Source: Pseudomonadota bacterium | GTDB taxonomy: Bacteria > Pseudomonadota > Gammaproteobacteria > Steroidobacterales > Steroidobacteraceae | NCBI GenBank assembly: GCA_021808195.1 | Contig: JAKBCE010000012.1 | Location: forward strand, 29,254-93,253 | DNA length: 64,000 nucleotides | Direction: 5' to 3' | In this document: piece by piece, positions 54,124-62,062 of the stretch | How positions within the stretch are numbered: position 1 is the first letter of the stretch | Layout: each line of letters opens with the position of its first letter | The notes under the pieces: generated by a model | The model's input: the letters and a program-made list of their open reading frames with translations, nothing else | Database searches by the model: none | Told to the model about the DNA's origin: nothing | Program-made: the position numbers and the translations under genes

Positions 54124-54369
54124 GTGTCCCAACCCAAGATCGTCGACGTCCGCCGGCTCATTCCCATGGAACGGCACCGCCTGATATTCCGCACGTATGA
54201 AAATCTCAAGCCCGGTGAGCGCTTCGTGCTCGTCAATGACCATGATCCGAAGCCGCTCTACCATCGGTTCGAGGCCGAGCATTCTGGGGAGTTCTCGTGG
54301 AACTACCTGCAGCAGGGACCGTCTCTGTGGCAGGTGGAGATCGGCCGCCCGGCGCCGGCTCACTCCTGA
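54124..54369 (+). CDS. DUF2249 domain protein
   Basis: An 81-residue single-domain protein: VDVRRLIPMERHRLIFRTYENLKPGERFVLVNDHDPKPLYHRF, then FSWNYLQQGPSLWQVEIGR. The conserved NDHDPKPL patch is the family hallmark. DUF2249 (SirA-like fold) proteins are commonly co-located with NO reductase, NnrS and hemerythrin genes and are regarded as nitrosative-stress related, without a settled biochemical role. GTG at 54124 has AGGAG upstream. It converges with the DUF59 gene, overlapping by 10 bases. Likely controlled from the Fnr/Dnr box at 53893. Confidence 0.85.
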   Translation: MSQPKIVDVRRLIPMERHRLIFRTYENLKPGERFVLVNDHDPKPLYHRFEAEHSGEFSWNYLQQGPSLWQVEIGRPAPAHS

Positions 54370-54686
54370 ATGCCAAAGTGCGCTTTGGCGAGCGCCGACA
54401 TCTTCTGTGCAGACCAGGGTGGCTCCCACACCAGATCGATCAGCACGTCCCTGACGCCGGCCAGGCTCTGCGAGCATTCGAGCACGCCTGAGAGAATGTA
54501 GTCCTGCGCCGGACAACCCGGCGTCGTCATAGTCATGGTGACTTTGATGACGCCGGCTTGAACCTCGATCTGGTAGATCAGACCCAGATCGACGATGTTG
54601 AAGCCGAGTTCGGGATCGATGACCGCGTACAGAGCGGAGAGCGCCGCGTCGCGGCTGAGTTCAATGTCGTCCGCCATGACCTTCAC
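54360..54686 (-). CDS. MIP18/DUF59 family metal-sulfur cluster assembly protein
   Basis: A 108-residue protein with the DUF59 signature ALYAVIDPELGFNIVDLGLIYQIEVQ, TMTMTTPGCPAQDYIL with the conserved Cys, and VLIDLVWEPPWSAQKMS. Relatives (SufT, PaaD, YitW) help Fe-S cluster assembly or repair, fitting an NO-damage response. The GTG at 54686 overlaps the previous stop in GTGA; ATG at 54677 is an alternative. Confidence 0.88.
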   Translation of the reverse strand: MKVMADDIELSRDAALSALYAVIDPELGFNIVDLGLIYQIEVQAGVIKVTMTMTTPGCPAQDYILSGVLECSQSLAGVRDVLIDLVWEPPWSAQKMSALAKAHFGIQE

Positions 54687-55195
54687 CCGGCACGGCGGAT
54701 CAACAGACGCACACCCGCAGCGACGGTCTCGGTGCGGATTGCCGCGCCGCGAGTCTGTAGCTCGGGATACAAAAAGAGCGGATCGCGCTCGTTCAGTGCC
54801 TCGATGACCTGACCGGGTCCGAGGCGCTCGAGCGCGGCGAGGATGCGCACCATCGGCTCAGGCGGCTGTAGGCCGCGGTTGTCGAGGAAGACGCTCGGCG
54901 CTGGCCAGGTGTCTGTGCCCGACTGCGGCGCAGTGGTTGCGCCCGATGAGGCCGGCGTGTTGGGCGCGCTCGCGGGGGCGAACAACACTTCCCAGTGCCC
55001 TGCGGGCTGACGTATGGCGGTGTGAATGAAGCCCTTGCGAGCAAGCACCGCGTACAACGGCAGCGGCTCGAATGGCGTGATCAGCAGCAAGGGTTGACCC
55101 GGTGCGAGGGCATCGACCGCCTTGAGGATGCTCGCCAGCGGCTCGCCTCCTCTGCGTAATTCTTGACGAACGTCGAGTCTGTGCGGTTCAGCCAT
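54683..55195 (-). CDS. Tandem DUF2249 protein
   Basis: A 170-residue protein with two DUF2249 copies. The first (about 5-75) reads LDVRQELRRGGEPLASILKAVDALAPGQPLLLITPFEPLPLYAVL; the second (about 100-168) reads LDNRGLQPPEPMVRILAALERLGPGQVIEALNERDPLFLYPEL. A Ser/Thr/Ala linker separates them. The pattern matches SirA-like proteins found beside NO genes. The ATG at 55195 overlaps the end of the membrane-protein gene. Confidence 0.85.
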   Translation of the reverse strand: MAEPHRLDVRQELRRGGEPLASILKAVDALAPGQPLLLITPFEPLPLYAVLARKGFIHTAIRQPAGHWEVLFAPASAPNTPASSGATTAPQSGTDTWPAPSVFLDNRGLQPPEPMVRILAALERLGPGQVIEALNERDPLFLYPELQTRGAAIRTETVAAGVRLLIRRAG

Positions 55196-56540
55196 GGTCA
55201 ACCTCTGTGATCGGCGATGATGTGCGCGGTACGTCGTGCGCGCGGGAACGGCTTGGGTAATACGCACGCCAGGCGCGCCAGTACTCGCGGATCAACCCGA
55301 GCGTTGCGAGCGCCACCAGTGCCAGCGCAGCGCGCAGGCCTCGTGTGTCGTTGAGCAGCAGCGCGGCACCAGCGAGCAGCACGGCCAGGAAATACAGCGC
55401 AAACCAGGGCTGGCCGCGGGACTCCTCGACCAAGTCCTGGACTCGCGGCACGGCCTCGCGGCCGAGGCGGGGCCCGTAGCGGCTCAACCAGGTCAGAAAG
55501 GGAACGACCTTGTAGAGCTGAGTGAGTCCGAGCCCGCCGAGCCAGCCGAACACCGCGAGGTACACCAGCAGCGGAGCCTCGCGCGCCAAGCGTCCGGCGA
55601 TCAGCAGTCCGATTGCCAGGACTGCGGTGAGTCCAAGCATGGCGAACGCCCCGAGTGCGGCTCGGTTGTGGGTCTCAATCAGCGCCCGCTGGCGCGCTCG
55701 GTACAGGTTCAGGATATCCCCGAGGAAGATGGCGACGGCAATCACGATTGCGATCTCGCCGCTCGATTGCGCAACGCGCAGCCACGGGGCCGCAGCCCAC
55801 GCGCGAACCAGACCAGCACCGATCGCCAGGACGAAGCCCAGGGTCGCGAGGACGTGCACAACATCGCCGGTGAGGCCGCGGTCCTCCGGTGCCAGCATGA
55901 ACATCGGCAGGAGCTTGTAGCTCACCCCCATGGCGCTCAGCGTGAACCATCCGCCCAGACCCGCGAGCGCGTGATCGCCGAGGGCATAGAGGAGCGGAGC
56001 GAGATGCAGGGTGAGTGCCGGCACCGCAAAGGCGAGTGCAAAGGTGAGTCCCAGTACCACGGTCAACGCGAGGAACAGTGCTCCGGTGAGCACCATCCGT
56101 CCCGGCAGCCCGAGCGCGCGCGTGCCGAGCAGCGGCACACTGAGGTTGTACAGCGCAAGGGCGACCCCGAGTACGACTGCACTGCCGCCGACGGGCAGAG
56201 CGAGCGTCAGAGCCGTAGAGTGACCGAGGCTGAAAAAGCCGCAGACCATGCCCGCCAGCCCGAGCTCGATGGCGATGAACGTGGCGAGTACGAGGCGCTG
56301 ACTGGGCAATGCGCGCGAAGTGATGACGGGAACGAACTGGAACAGCGCCCCGAGCATCAGCAGGAGCAGCCAGCCGATGACCAGCAGATGCACCGTCGCG
56401 AGCGTGCCGTCGGCGGAAGCGGACTGCCAGGGCCAGCTCGCGCCGCTCAGCATCAGCCCCTGTGCGGCGAGGAAATTCGCGAGCGCTGCGGCGAACAGCG
56501 GCAGAGTCCAGCGGGAGAGCCGATTGCTGAGCGGGGCCAT
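55188..56540 (-). CDS. Polytopic membrane protein of the NO-response cluster
   Basis: A 450-residue protein with about 12 hydrophobic helices and several membrane histidines (VHLLVIGWLLLLMLGALFQFVPV, LGDHALAGLGGWFTLSAMGVSYKLLPMFML, LGLTQLYKVVPFLTWLSRYGP). The layout resembles heme-copper-oxidase-subunit-like or NnrS-like proteins seen with DUF2249 genes. Whether it binds heme is unknown. The ATG at 56540 has AGAGG nine bases upstream and is preferred to a TTG at 56588. A TTGAC-N4-GTCAA dyad lies 34 bp before this start. Confidence 0.75.
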   Translation of the reverse strand: MAPLSNRLSRWTLPLFAAALANFLAAQGLMLSGASWPWQSASADGTLATVHLLVIGWLLLLMLGALFQFVPVITSRALPSQRLVLATFIAIELGLAGMVCGFFSLGHSTALTLALPVGGSAVVLGVALALYNLSVPLLGTRALGLPGRMVLTGALFLALTVVLGLTFALAFAVPALTLHLAPLLYALGDHALAGLGGWFTLSAMGVSYKLLPMFMLAPEDRGLTGDVVHVLATLGFVLAIGAGLVRAWAAAPWLRVAQSSGEIAIVIAVAIFLGDILNLYRARQRALIETHNRAALGAFAMLGLTAVLAIGLLIAGRLAREAPLLVYLAVFGWLGGLGLTQLYKVVPFLTWLSRYGPRLGREAVPRVQDLVEESRGQPWFALYFLAVLLAGAALLLNDTRGLRAALALVALATLGLIREYWRAWRAYYPSRSRAHDVPRTSSPITEVDHG

Positions 56541-56573
56541 CGGCACAGCCTCTGCCGCGGCGCAGTGATCCGC

Positions 56574-56589
56574 CTTGACGGCGGTCAAG
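56574..56589. promoter_or_regulatory. FNR/DNR-like dyad upstream of the membrane protein gene
   Basis: CTTGAC-GGCG-GTCAAG, a perfect dyad with the TTGAC variant half-site, lying between the regulator stop and the membrane-protein start. It resembles the two TTGAT-N4-ATCAA boxes in the cluster and may be a weaker site for the same protein, overlapping the regulator's 3' end. Confidence 0.5.
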
Positions 56590-56591
56590 CC

Positions 56592-57278
56592 TCAGTGCAT
56601 GTGCTGGCGCAGGCGTTGCACGTCGAGGATCGTCACGGTCTCGCCGAGGACCTCGATCAAGCCCTCCTCGCTCAGGCTGCGCAGGGTGCGCGAGAGCGTC
56701 TCCGGGGTGACGGCTACGTGCGCTGCGATCACCATCTTGCGCGTCGGCAGAGTCACCTCGATCCGGCCGCGGGCCTCGGGGGGGAGCAGCCCGAGCAGGT
56801 AGTGCACGACGCGATAGCGACTGTTCTGCAGCGCCAGAGTCTCGATCTCGTCCCAGTGGGCCTGAATGCGGCGGGTCATCTGCGCCATGACCGCGCGGCA
56901 GGTGGCAAAGGATTCCTGCAGAATGCCGAGGAAGGTCTCACGGTCGAAGGCGATGAGTTCACCCGCCTCGACCGCCTCGCCGGCGACCGGGTAACGGGGG
57001 TTCTCCATGAACAGGATGCTTTCGGCGAATGTCTGAGCCGGACGGATGAGGCGCATGATTTTCTCATCGCCCTCGGGCGAGAGCCGGTACAGTTTGACGC
57101 AGCCGCTGCGCAGCAGGAAGAACTGTCTGGCGAGATCCCCGTGCGCAAACAGTGCCTCGCCGGTTGCGAGCCGGCGCGTCATCGCAGTGGCGAGCAGCCG
57201 CTGATGTTGCGCCTCGGTCAGGGCACAGAAGAGGAAGTGACGGCGCAGCTCGCGCGCCAACGCGTTGTCGATCAGCAT
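56592..57278 (-). CDS. Crp/Fnr-family regulator, Dnr-like
   Basis: A 228-residue transcription factor with an N-terminal cyclic-nucleotide-type beta-roll (about 15-130: GEALFAHGDLARQFFLLRSGCVKLYRLSPEGDEKIMRLI), a dimerisation helix, and a C-terminal HTH (PTRKMVIAAHVAVTPETLSRTLRSLSEEGLIEVLG). The recognition helix TPETLSRTLR with E, S and R is the Fnr/Dnr type, matching the TTGAT-N4-ATCAA boxes in this cluster. The N-terminal Fe-S cysteines of true Fnr are absent, so NO sensing through heme, as in Dnr, is more likely. ATG at 57278 has AGGA upstream. Confidence 0.87.
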   Translation of the reverse strand: MLIDNALARELRRHFLFCALTEAQHQRLLATAMTRRLATGEALFAHGDLARQFFLLRSGCVKLYRLSPEGDEKIMRLIRPAQTFAESILFMENPRYPVAGEAVEAGELIAFDRETFLGILQESFATCRAVMAQMTRRIQAHWDEIETLALQNSRYRVVHYLLGLLPPEARGRIEVTLPTRKMVIAAHVAVTPETLSRTLRSLSEEGLIEVLGETVTILDVQRLRQHMH

Positions 57279-57395
57279 GCCGATTCCTGTTCGCAGTCGA
57301 GGAGGCGCACGATGATGCCGCCATGGTGGCCGGGATTGACGGCCCCAGTGCGCGGCTGTGCCGCGGCTGCACAATGCCGGTATTGGCAAAGGCTC

Positions 57396-58082
57396 TCAGT
57401 CCGACGGTGCAACGTCATTGCGATGTTCCGAGCCGCTGCGACTCGCGCAGTCGATCGAGCTCAAAACGCTCACAAACGCCGCCGGCACCGGCCGCTCGCG
57501 GATGGGCTTGCCCTGGTCCACCGTGCCGATCGCCACGAAACACACGGCCACCTCGTTCGGCGCAAGTGCGAACAACCGCCGCAGGCTCTCACTCTGCAGT
57601 GACTGTCCGGCCACGAGTGCGCAGCCGAAGCGATCGGCGTGCGCGCTGAGCAGCAGGTTCTGCAGGGCTGCGCCAAGGGACACCACCCGCTCCAGCAGCG
57701 GAATGTCCTCGTGGCCGTCCTCCCCGATGCGACACACGGCCAACGCCAGACAGGGTGCCCGGTGCGCCTTGGCGCGCGCATCCTCGAGATCCTCGGCCGC
57801 GGCCGCCGGATCGCGCTCGCGCAGCGCCGCAGCGAACGCCTCGGCCAGCCGGTCGCGGGCGCAATCGGGGACGAGGATGAAGCGCCACGGGGTAATTTGT
57901 CCGTGGTCCGGTGCCGCCGCGGCAGCAGTGAAATAGGTGTCGAGCTGCGCCGCAGTCGGACCCGGAGCGCGCAGCCGCTTCGGCGAGAGCTGTTGGCGGG
58001 TGCGGATCAGCGTTGCGAGCCATTGCGCGCCGGTCGCAGCGGCAGAGCTCACCGCGGGACCCTCGGCCGTACCCGATTCCAT
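57396..58082 (-). CDS. Nitroreductase-family protein
   Basis: A 228-residue FMN-binding nitroreductase-fold protein. Motifs include LIRTRQQLSPKRL, TAAAAAPDHGQITPWRFILV and LGAALQNLLLSAHADRFGCALVAGQSL. YdjA-like members use NADPH to reduce nitro groups. The start is unclear: ATG at 58082 gives a short leader, and ATG at 58112 adds a Cys-containing stretch. It is divergent from the ferredoxin gene and may share the box at 58242. Confidence 0.82.
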   Translation of the reverse strand: MESGTAEGPAVSSAAATGAQWLATLIRTRQQLSPKRLRAPGPTAAQLDTYFTAAAAAPDHGQITPWRFILVPDCARDRLAEAFAAALRERDPAAAAEDLEDARAKAHRAPCLALAVCRIGEDGHEDIPLLERVVSLGAALQNLLLSAHADRFGCALVAGQSLQSESLRRLFALAPNEVAVCFVAIGTVDQGKPIRERPVPAAFVSVLSSIDCASRSGSEHRNDVAPSD

Positions 58083-58241
58083 CGATCCAACCCTCCTGCA
58101 ATCACCGCACATGCGCGAGCCAGCGAAGATTGTCAGCCCGAGCCGACAATTCCTGCAAGTCCGAACCCGTGCCGCGGCGCGCTCGCTCACACCTCCCCGG
58201 GCGTGCCGTGAAAATCGGCCTCGGCAGGTGTCGGCAGCGCG

Positions 58242-58257
58242 CTTGATGAGTATCAAG
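58242..58257. promoter_or_regulatory. FNR/DNR box between the nitroreductase and ferredoxin genes
   Basis: CTTGAT-GAGT-ATCAAG, a perfect dyad with the same half-sites as the box at 53893. Its centre is about 74 bp before the ferredoxin ATG, a normal activator distance, and it lies between two divergent genes. Confidence 0.8.
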
Positions 58258-58322
58258 GCGGTGCGAGCCGGTCGACCGGTAGGGTCGCCGCCACGAACCA
58301 CGGCGCGTGGCGAGGAGGACCG

Positions 58323-58646
58323 ATGGCCCATGTTGTGACAGAGAATTGCATCAAGTGCAAGCACACGGATTGCGTCGAAGTCTGTCCGGTGGACTGCTTT
58401 CACGCCGGTCCGAACATGCTGGTGATCGATCCGGATGAATGCATCGACTGCACGTTGTGCGTGCTCGAATGCCCGGTGGAGGCCATATTCGCTGAGGAAG
58501 ATATGCCGCCTGGCCAGGAACACTTCCTCGAGCTCAATCGACAGCTCTCGCGCAAGTGGCCGGTGCTCGTGGCGAAGATCCCAGCGCCGGCGGACGCTGC
58601 CCAATGGGACGGCGTGGCGGAGAAGCTGGCGCTGCTGCAGCGCTGA
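58323..58646 (+). CDS. fdxA: 7Fe ferredoxin (FdxA type)
   Basis: A 107-residue ferredoxin. The N-terminal cluster binders are ENCIKCKHTDCVEVCPVDCF, and the second set is DPDECIDCTLCVLECPVEAIF, giving one 3Fe-4S and one 4Fe-4S cluster as in FdxA. The C-terminal about 45 residues (EHFLELNRQLSRKWPVL) are the usual FdxA extension. A GAGGA motif precedes the ATG. Likely supplies electrons in the NO-response branch. It lies 198 bp before qNor. Confidence 0.92.
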   Translation: MAHVVTENCIKCKHTDCVEVCPVDCFHAGPNMLVIDPDECIDCTLCVLECPVEAIFAEEDMPPGQEHFLELNRQLSRKWPVLVAKIPAPADAAQWDGVAEKLALLQR

Positions 58647-58772
58647 GGGCGGCTGTGAGCTCGAGCGGCCATTCGTGCCTGGCGTCGGTGGCGCATAGCC
58701 GGGGATTGTCGCGCCGGCCGGTAGATCCGAATTAGTACTTATTGACGCTGCCTTGCCCCAACGGGCTTAAAT

Positions 58773-58785
58773 ATCGTATCACGAT
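58773..58785. promoter_or_regulatory. Inverted repeat upstream of qNor
   Basis: ATCGT-ATC-ACGAT is a perfect 5-bp inverted repeat with a 3-bp spacer, 60 bp before the qNor start, in an A/T-rich stretch. It does not match a Dnr box. It may be a binding site for another NO regulator; none is identified in the window. Confidence 0.4.
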
Positions 58786-58844
58786 GCACCGTCCCGGGCC
58801 CGCTGTTGCGCGGCGCACCGCGTGCCGGTGCCAGGAGATCGCAG

Positions 58845-61181
58845 ATGACTGATCAGCGCAAAACCGAGGTTGGCGTAGCGGAAGACGGAGCGGCGAGCGT
58901 GCTGAAGTGGGTGCTGCTCGCCGTTGCCGTGGTCACCTTCGCCCTGTTCGGATGGGCGACGAGCCGTACCTACGAGCTGGCGCCGCCGACCCCGACACGT
59001 TTCGTTGCACCGGACGGCAGCACCGTGCTCAGCGCGGCGGACATCGTCGCCGGGAAGGCCGGATTCCAGCGCGCCGACCTGATGGATTACGGCAGCATTT
59101 ACGGCATGGGGTCATACTTCGGCGAGGACTATACGGCGGCCGATCTCGTGAAGCTGGCGACCCTCACCGAGGATGCGCTTGCTACTGAGCGCTACGGTCA
59201 GCCGTTTGCCTCGCTCTCCGCAGGGCGTCAGGATGCGATCAAGACCGACATGCAGCGGGCGCTGCAGAGCATCGATCTGACCCGTCCGGTGGTGCGGCTG
59301 CCCGCCGCCGTGGCGCAAGCCGTCCTCACGCTGCGCACGCAGATCGCCGCGACGCTGCTGAAGCCCGATTACCTAAAGGGCTGGACGCAGGCACGCAGCC
59401 TCAGTCCGGCGCGCGCGGCGCAGACCGCCGATTTCCTCATCTACTCCTCGATCACCACCGTCGCCCGCCGCCCGGGCGCAGTGGCCTCCTGGACGCAGAA
59501 CTGGCCGTATGAGCCACTGGTCGGCAACACCCCGACCACCAGCACCTTCATCTGGACCTGGGTCAGTATCGCCTTTACCTTCCTCGCCTTCGGGGTGGTG
59601 ATCTTCATCTACGAGCGCTACATCCACGGAGTCGACACCGGCACGCTGGTGCCGGTATTGGCCTTCCGGCCCCTCACCGACAGCCAGCGACGCATCGGTA
59701 AGTACTTCCTGGTGGTCGCCGGCGTGCTGCTGCTGCAGATTCTGGCCGGCTCGATCATGGCGCATTACTACTCGGAGCGGACCAGCTTCTACGGCGTGCC
59801 GGTCGACCGCTTTCTGCCGTTCAACTTCCTACGTGACGTGCACATCCAATCGGCGATCGTGTGGATCGGCCTGTCGTGGATCGGCGCCGGATTGTTCCTC
59901 GCCCCGACCATCGGGCGGGCCGAGCCGAAGGGTCAGGCCTGGCTGGTCGATGCGCTGTTCTGGGTGACGGTGGCGATCGTCGTCGGGGCGCTGCTCGGCA
60001 ACTACCTCGACATCATGGGCTACCTGCACAAGGGATGGTTCTGGTTCGGCGAGCAAGGCCTCTCCTACATCCAGCTCGGCAGAGCCTGGCAGATCGGGTT
60101 CTTCGCCGGCCTTGCGATCTGGAGCGTGCTGATGTTTCGGGCATTGTGGCCGAGCCGCACCGCCGCCCGCTCTGCAGCGCGCGCGTTCTGGTCTGGCCGG
60201 ATTCGCCTGGAGCATCTGCTGTGGGCCTCGACGGCGAACATCGCGTTGCTCTACGCGTTCGGCATGATTCCGCTCACCGGCATCGAGAAGTCCTTCACCA
60301 TCACCGACTTCTGGCGCTGGTGGGTCGTGCACCTGTGGGTGGAGCAGTCCTTCGAGTTCTTCGCGGCGACCGTGAGCGCCTATCTGCTGATGGCCACCGG
60401 TCTGGTGTCGCGTCAACTGTCCGAGCGCGCGGTGTATCTGGAGCTGATCCTGATCTTTCTCGGCGGGGTGCTCGGAACCGGACACCACATGTACTGGGTG
60501 GGCGAGCCGGGCCTGTGGGTAGCGGTCGGTTCGATGTTCTCCTTCATCGAGGTGCTGCCGCTGCTGCTGCTGGTGATCGAGGCGCTGCAGCAGCATCGTC
60601 TGATCAAGGCCACGGGGGATTTTCCCTACGGACTGGCGTACCTGTATGTGCTCGGCGCAGCGTTCTGGAATTTCGTCGGCGCCGGGGTGTTCGGTGGCGG
60701 TACGCTCAATGCCCCGCTGGTCAATTACTACGAGCACGGCACGTTCCTGACGCTGAATCACGCACATACCGCGCTGTTTGGCGCGTTCGGACTGCTCGGT
60801 CTCGGACTGGTCTATTTCTGCCTGCGCTACGCCGCCGGCGATGAACACCCCTTCAGCGAGAAGGCCGGCCGGTGGGCGTTCTGGCTCTACAACGGCGGTC
60901 TCGCGCTGTGGATCGCCTTCAACTTCTTTCCCATCGGCTGGCCGCAGCTCGCCGCAGTCTACGAGCACGGATATGCGTATGCGCGCAGCCAGGCCTTCTA
61001 CGATACGACGACGTTCTGGCAGTGGATGCGCCTGCCGGGGGATGTCGTGTTTGCCGCCGGTGCGTTGTTGATGGCCTGGGATTTCTTCGTGAAATTGCGG
61101 CCGATGCTGCGCCGCTCACCGCGCGCAGTTGCGCACGGTTCAGCGGCGCTGTCCGGACGGCTATCGAAGGAGGCACGCTGA
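58845..61181 (+). CDS. norZ: Quinol-dependent nitric oxide reductase (qNor)
   Basis: A 778-residue inner-membrane enzyme that reduces 2 NO to N2O with quinol electrons. The N-terminal periplasmic NorC-like part (about 40-235: PDGSTVLSAADIVAGKAGFQRADLMDYGSIYGMGSYFGEDYTAADL) is fused to a 12-helix NorB-like part. Conserved segments include HYYSERTSFYGVP, HVHIQSAIVWIGLSWIGAGLFLAP in which the heme-binding His recurs, LGTGHHMYWVGEP and the metal-ligand region HGTFLTLNHAHTALFGAFG. The ATG at 58845 has AGGAG upstream. It is the central detoxifying enzyme of this cluster. Confidence 0.95.
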   Translation: MTDQRKTEVGVAEDGAASVLKWVLLAVAVVTFALFGWATSRTYELAPPTPTRFVAPDGSTVLSAADIVAGKAGFQRADLMDYGSIYGMGSYFGEDYTAADLVKLATLTEDALATERYGQPFASLSAGRQDAIKTDMQRALQSIDLTRPVVRLPAAVAQAVLTLRTQIAATLLKPDYLKGWTQARSLSPARAAQTADFLIYSSITTVARRPGAVASWTQNWPYEPLVGNTPTTSTFIWTWVSIAFTFLAFGVVIFIYERYIHGVDTGTLVPVLAFRPLTDSQRRIGKYFLVVAGVLLLQILAGSIMAHYYSERTSFYGVPVDRFLPFNFLRDVHIQSAIVWIGLSWIGAGLFLAPTIGRAEPKGQAWLVDALFWVTVAIVVGALLGNYLDIMGYLHKGWFWFGEQGLSYIQLGRAWQIGFFAGLAIWSVLMFRALWPSRTAARSAARAFWSGRIRLEHLLWASTANIALLYAFGMIPLTGIEKSFTITDFWRWWVVHLWVEQSFEFFAATVSAYLLMATGLVSRQLSERAVYLELILIFLGGVLGTGHHMYWVGEPGLWVAVGSMFSFIEVLPLLLLVIEALQQHRLIKATGDFPYGLAYLYVLGAAFWNFVGAGVFGGGTLNAPLVNYYEHGTFLTLNHAHTALFGAFGLLGLGLVYFCLRYAAGDEHPFSEKAGRWAFWLYNGGLALWIAFNFFPIGWPQLAAVYEHGYAYARSQAFYDTTTFWQWMRLPGDVVFAAGALLMAWDFFVKLRPMLRRSPRAVAHGSAALSGRLSKEAR

Positions 61182-61260
61182 GGATGCACGCTCGGCCAGA
61201 AATGCTCCCGGCACGGCGACGCCCCTGCGCTGAGTGCGCACGAGGCGGGGAACGTCGCCG

Positions 61261-61920
61261 GTGAGCGGCGCGCTGGCCGAGCCGACGACGCTCTACGACG
61301 CGGACAGTCCGGCGCCGCGCTGTCTGCGGATGTTTCTGCTCGAGAAGGGGCTGTCTGTGCCGAGCGTGACGATCGATGTGTTCAGCGGAGAGAACCGCCG
61401 GGCGCCATTCCTCGGGCTCAACCCGGCGGGGCAGACCCCGGCGCTCGCGCTGCGCGACGGGACGGTACTTGCCGAGTCGGTGGCAATTGCGGAGTACCTG
61501 GAGGAATGCCACCCGTATCCGGCCCTGATCGGCGCCACCGCGCTCGAGCGGGCGTTCACGCGGCAATGGTGGCGTCGTGTGGAGTTGAACATTACCGAGT
61601 TCATCCACAACGCCTATCATTACGCCGAGGGACTCGCCCGGTTTCGCGAGCGCTTTGCGGTCGCCCCCGAAGCTGCCGCGGGTCTGAAGCGAGTCGCCCA
61701 GGATCGTCTGGCGTGGCTCGATGCTCTGATGGGCGCGGGCCCATTCCTGTGCGAAGAGCGCCTGAGCGCTGCCGATATCTGGTTGTATGTTTGGCTCGAT
61801 TTCGCCATTGCCATCGGGCAGCCGTTCGATCGTGGACTGGCTCGCCTCACGCCCTGGTTCGACCGCATGGCTGCGCGGACGAGTGCGGCGGCGAGCCGTC
61901 CCCCGCTGTGCGAACGGTAG
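61261..61920 (+). CDS. Glutathione S-transferase family protein
   Basis: A 219-residue protein with an N-terminal thioredoxin-like domain (LYDADSPAPRCLRMFLLEKGL, then NPAGQTPALALRDGTVLAESVAIAEYLEE with the cis-Pro and ES motifs that bind glutathione) and an all-helical C-terminal domain (FLCEERLSAADIWLYVWLDF). The Ser/Cys near residues 13-17 may be catalytic. GTG at 61261 is the best start; ATG at 61234 is in frame. It could act on S-nitrosoglutathione, which is a guess from context. Confidence 0.83.
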   Translation: MSGALAEPTTLYDADSPAPRCLRMFLLEKGLSVPSVTIDVFSGENRRAPFLGLNPAGQTPALALRDGTVLAESVAIAEYLEECHPYPALIGATALERAFTRQWWRRVELNITEFIHNAYHYAEGLARFRERFAVAPEAAAGLKRVAQDRLAWLDALMGAGPFLCEERLSAADIWLYVWLDFAIAIGQPFDRGLARLTPWFDRMAARTSAAASRPPLCER

Positions 61921-62062
61921 TGCCCGTGCAGCGCACAGAGCAATCCGTAACCGCGCCGAGGCAAGCGTTGAACTTCCTGAGCAACCGATGCCCGCATCCG
62001 CTCTCGCCTGTGCATGAGCGGGCGGCCGCCACGCGCCCCGTGAATACGGCGGAGACAAACTG

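Noticed and set aside
55236..57602. A 788-residue open frame on the plus strand across the NO-response operon
   Set aside because: It is antisense to three well-supported minus-strand genes (tandem DUF2249 leader, membrane protein, Crp/Fnr regulator), is very rich in Arg, Gln, Glu and Gly, and has no domain pattern. A high-GC shadow.
59829..60968. A 379-residue minus-strand frame inside qNor
   Set aside because: Antisense to the membrane helices of qNor; composition rich in Glu, Gln, Arg and Pro as expected for a mirror of hydrophobic codons.
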